A DNA stretch of 8,370 nucleotides from Anaerolineales bacterium (GTDB lineage: Bacteria; Chloroflexota; Anaerolineae; Anaerolineales; DRMV01). Positions within the stretch are counted from its first letter, which is position 1; every line of letters begins with the position of its first letter. Shown here piece by piece: positions 6,027-8,370 of the stretch. Where the stretch lies: contig JALVOR010000176.1 of the NCBI GenBank assembly GCA_027026295.1, positions 6,466 to 14,835 on the forward strand, in the 5' to 3' direction. The position numbers and the translations under genes were made by a program. A model generated the notes under the pieces. It was not told the origin of the DNA, ran no database searches, and saw nothing but the letters and a program-made list of their open reading frames with translations.

Positions 6027-7268
6027 ATGCCCACACTCAAACCTCGCCCTTACGGCATCTACTACAGCCCCGTCGCCGGGCCTTACCGCCAAGCCGATCT
6101 GGAAGCCTACCTGCCCGTACTGAAAATCCTGCGCGCGGGCTGGGTGGTGCTGCGCAGCACGGCCACGCGCGCCGTGCCCGAAGGCTTCGTGCACGGCCTG
6201 CTGCAAGCCGACACCATGCCTGTCGTCCACCTCGACGCGCCCCTCAGCATCGTTCCCGCCGAGGTGCGCCCGATTTTGCGCGCTTACGCCCGCTGGGGCA
6301 TTCGCCACGTGCTGTTGTTCGACCGCCCCAACAGGCGCGCCGCGTGGGGTGCGGCATGGCATCAGCCCGACCTGCCGGGGCGCTTCCTCGACGCGTTCAT
6401 CCCCCTGGCAGAAGCCGCGGCGGAGGAAGGGCTGCAACCTTTCTTCCCGCCCCTCGCGCCGGGCGGCGACTACTGGGACCTGGCTTTCCTGCGGGCTTCA
6501 CTGGAAGGCCTGCGGCGGCGCAACGCCGACCTGGCGAAGCAAATCGGCATCGCTGCCTACGCTTGGAGCGAAGGGAAGCCACTGACATGGGGCAAGGGTG
6601 GCCCCGAAGTGTGGCCTGAAACCCAGCCCTACTACACCCCGCCGCAAAGCGAAAACCACCTTGGTTTCCGCATCTTCGACTGGTACGCCGTGGAAGCCAA
6701 AGCCGCGTTGGGGCGCACGCCGCCGATTTTCCTCGCGGGCATGGGCAGCCGTTACGAGCGCGAGCCAGAAGAAGCCCTGCTCGCCAAAAACACCGCCATC
6801 GCACAGGCATTCCAGGCGGGCGAGTTGCCGGAAGCCGTCATCGGTGGGGCATTCTACACCCTGACCGCGCCGCCCGACCATCCCCACGCCGCGATGGCGT
6901 GGGTAACACCCCAGGGAAAACGCAGGGAAGTCATCGACGCCATCGCCCAGCAAGCCTCCGCCGCCCACAGCGCAAAATCCGACCCCAAAGCCGCGGCGGC
7001 AGAAACGCCTTCGCCGGTTAAACGCTACATCCTGCTTCCTCGAGAAATTGGCAACACAACGCCCTACCTCAACGCCGCGCTGCCGTGGATGCAAGCCGGC
7101 GCCGCCACCGCAGGCTTCCAGGTGGAAGACGCCCGCGATGCCGGCGAAATCGTGGTGGTCGGCAAACCGGAAGATTTCCCGCCCGAAACCCTCACCGCCC
7201 TGCTCGACCTGGGGCGCCCCATGCGCTGGGTTCCCGTGGCTGGCATGGATGTTGCACAAAAAGGGTAA
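6027..7268 (+). CDS. Uncharacterised protein, probably a glycosidase-like (TIM-barrel-like) domain plus a small C-terminal domain
   Basis: I do not recognise a named family for this 413-residue protein. There is no signal peptide or membrane helix, so it appears cytoplasmic. Residues 1-305 alternate short hydrophobic strands with helices (AGWVVLRS, MPVVHLD, IRHVLLFDRPN, LQPFFPPLAPGGDYWD, QIGIAAYAW, TPPIFLAGMG, AVIGGAFYTL), which suggests a barrel fold like those of glycoside hydrolases. It is rich in Trp, Tyr and Phe with acidic residues at likely strand ends (D99, D148, D151, E194, D218) that could be catalytic, but no known active-site signature can be claimed. An Ala/Ser/Lys-rich linker (about 308-330) leads to a domain of about 80 residues (331-413) with a mixed strand/helix pattern. 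Similar proteins occur, from memory, in Anaerolineae. The ftsZ gene starts 52 bases downstream on the same strand, which suggests cotranscription and a possible link to division or the envelope. Confidence 0.75.
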   Translation: MPTLKPRPYGIYYSPVAGPYRQADLEAYLPVLKILRAGWVVLRSTATRAVPEGFVHGLLQADTMPVVHLDAPLSIVPAEVRPILRAYARWGIRHVLLFDRPNRRAAWGAAWHQPDLPGRFLDAFIPLAEAAAEEGLQPFFPPLAPGGDYWDLAFLRASLEGLRRRNADLAKQIGIAAYAWSEGKPLTWGKGGPEVWPETQPYYTPPQSENHLGFRIFDWYAVEAKAALGRTPPIFLAGMGSRYEREPEEALLAKNTAIAQAFQAGELPEAVIGGAFYTLTAPPDHPHAAMAWVTPQGKRREVIDAIAQQASAAHSAKSDPKAAAAETPSPVKRYILLPREIGNTTPYLNAALPWMQAGAATAGFQVEDARDAGEIVVVGKPEDFPPETLTALLDLGRPMRWVPVAGMDVAQKG

Positions 7269-7308
7269 GGCGGTTGACTGCTTCAATTCGTCTATTCCTT
7301 CCCGTTGC

Positions 7309-7313
7309 GGAGG
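7309..7313 (+). promoter_or_regulatory. Ribosome binding site of ftsZ
   Basis: GGAGG with seven bases before the ATG at 7321, in the 52-base gap after the preceding gene. A TTGACT at 7274-7279 is present but has no -10 at usable spacing, so no separate ftsZ promoter is called. Confidence 0.75.
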
Positions 7314-7320
7314 TTCCCCC

Positions 7321-8370
7321 ATGAGCGCACAATTGCAAACCCCTCAAACGAAAATCAAGGTCATTGGCCTGGGCGGGGGCGGGTCGAACACCGTCGCCCG
7401 GATGATCGAGTTCGGCGTGGATGGCGTGGAATTCATCGCCGCCAACACCGATGCCCAGGTACTGCGGAACAACCCCGCGCCCGTAAAGGTGCTGCTGGGG
7501 CCGCGCACGACCGGCGGGCAAGGGGCAGGCGGCAACCCCGCGGTGGGATACAAAGCCGCCGATGAGAGCCGCGAGGCGCTGGCGGCAGCCCTGCACGGCG
7601 CGGACATGGTTTTCCTGACGGCAGGCATGGGCGGCGGCACCGGCACCGGCGCGATTGCCATCGCCGCGGAGGTCGCCCGCCAGCAAGGGGCCGTAACCGT
7701 TTCGGTCGTCACCACGCCTTTCGCTTTCGAGGGCAAGCGGCGCTACAAGAACGCCGTCGCCGGGCTGAAGGGGCTGCAGGAACACACCAACACGTTAGTG
7801 GTGGTGCCCAACGAGCGACTGCTCGCCATTGCCCCCAAAAACCTGCCCCTCACCGCAGCGTTCCGCCTGGCCGATGAAGTGCTGCGGCGCGCCATTCAGG
7901 GCGTGACCGACATCGTGACCCAAACCGGCCTGATCAACCGCGATTTCAACGATGTCCGCCGCATGATGGCCTCTGGCGGCGGGGCGCTGATTTCCATCGG
8001 CACGGGAAAAGGTGAAGACCGGGTAGCCCAGGCACTGCGTTCGGCGCTGCACAACCCCCTCATCGGCAACGTGCCGCTGGATTCGGCAACGGGTGTGTTA
8101 GCCAACTTCGTCAGCGGCGACGATGTGACGCTCTACGAAATCGTGGGCGGCATGCAAACCCTGCACGACGCCCTGCCCGCCGATGCCGACGTGGTGTGGG
8201 GCTACACCACCGACCCGAATTTCTCGGGGCGGGTGCAGGTGGTGCTGCTCATCACCGGCGTGGGCGGCGTGCCGGTGGAAGACTTTGCCACACAGCAAAG
8301 CGCCAGGCCAGCCCCCGCTGCCAGCAGCACCCAGCCACAGCACAGCGCCCCTGCGCCCATCCCCAACGAC
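7321..8370 (+). CDS. ftsZ: Cell division GTPase FtsZ, C-terminus cut by the window edge
   Basis: The first 350 codons are in the window. The tubulin-like GTPase domain is complete: GGGGSNT (18-24), NTDAQ (42-46), TGGQGAGGNPAVG (64-76), the phosphate-binding GGGTGTG (104-110), TPFAFEGKRR (132-141), and the T7 loop N-x-D-x-x-D at N206, D208 and D211, which completes the GTP site of the next subunit. FtsZ polymerises at mid-cell to form the division ring. After about residue 318 an Ala/Pro/Gln/Ser-rich linker begins; the C-terminal peptide that binds FtsA or ZipA-like partners lies outside the window. Some usually well-kept places differ (PNERLL for the usual PNDRLL, INRDFNDVR for INLDFADVK, ISIGTGKG for MGIGxAxG), so it may be a divergent lineage version or a second paralogue. 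No ftsA, ftsQ or mur genes precede it. Confidence 0.93.
   Translation, partial: MSAQLQTPQTKIKVIGLGGGGSNTVARMIEFGVDGVEFIAANTDAQVLRNNPAPVKVLLGPRTTGGQGAGGNPAVGYKAADESREALAAALHGADMVFLTAGMGGGTGTGAIAIAAEVARQQGAVTVSVVTTPFAFEGKRRYKNAVAGLKGLQEHTNTLVVVPNERLLAIAPKNLPLTAAFRLADEVLRRAIQGVTDIVTQTGLINRDFNDVRRMMASGGGALISIGTGKGEDRVAQALRSALHNPLIGNVPLDSATGVLANFVSGDDVTLYEIVGGMQTLHDALPADADVVWGYTTDPNFSGRVQVVLLITGVGGVPVEDFATQQSARPAPAASSTQPQHSAPAPIPND

Noticed and set aside
7274..7302. Separate promoter for ftsZ starting at a TTGACT
   Set aside because: No -10-like hexamer occurs at 16-19 bases from the TTGACT; the nearest T/A-rich hexamers are 11-13 bases away.
6498..7322. A 274-codon open frame on the minus strand
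   Set aside because: It lies opposite the 413-residue gene, which has a strong ribosome site and alternating strand/helix pattern; the antisense product is Gly/Cys/His-rich and looks non-coding.

Overview
The window is a stretch of GC-rich bacterial chromosome dominated by housekeeping and cell-envelope genes. The order yqeY - pgpH - ybeY - dgkA resembles the conserved rpsU/yqeY...phoH-pgpH-ybeY-dgkA-era neighbourhood of Gram-positive bacteria. The GC-rich, Ala/Pro/Arg-rich proteins, and an uncharacterised barrel-like protein of a kind I associate with Anaerolineae, suggest Chloroflexota. That placement is an inference from gene content and style, not a measurement.

Layout. From 5757 down to 1, eight genes lie on the minus strand: a PAP2 phosphatase, yqeY, the HD-domain membrane phosphodiesterase pgpH, the rRNA endonuclease ybeY, dgkA, a Nudix hydrolase, a YbaK-type aminoacyl-tRNA deacylase and a membrane-anchored M23 peptidase. 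The M23 gene runs off the left edge. The first six are almost contiguous (gaps of 1 to 13 bases, one 4-base overlap), with ribosome binding sites buried in the preceding genes, so they are probably one operon. Gaps of 58 and 55 bases precede ybaK-like and M23. A divergent region (5758-6026) separates this block from two plus-strand genes: an uncharacterised 413-residue protein and, 52 bases later, an ftsZ that runs off the right edge.

How the genes fit together. DgkA and the PAP2 phosphatase could both act on the C55 lipid carrier of cell-wall synthesis (kinase on undecaprenol, phosphatase on the pyrophosphate). PgpH by family degrades c-di-AMP, which is linked to wall and osmotic homeostasis. 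M23 would cut peptidoglycan, and FtsZ builds the division ring. YbeY, YqeY and the YbaK-like protein belong to the RNA/translation quality-control side. So this is an envelope, division and translation block rather than an accessory island.

Points worth a second look are a near-consensus promoter overlapping the PAP2 stop codon that should give a leaderless yqeY transcript, the unknown protein paired with a somewhat divergent ftsZ, and two degenerate copies of a short intergenic repeat in opposite orientations. I found no RNA genes, CRISPR arrays, insertion sequences or convincing terminators.
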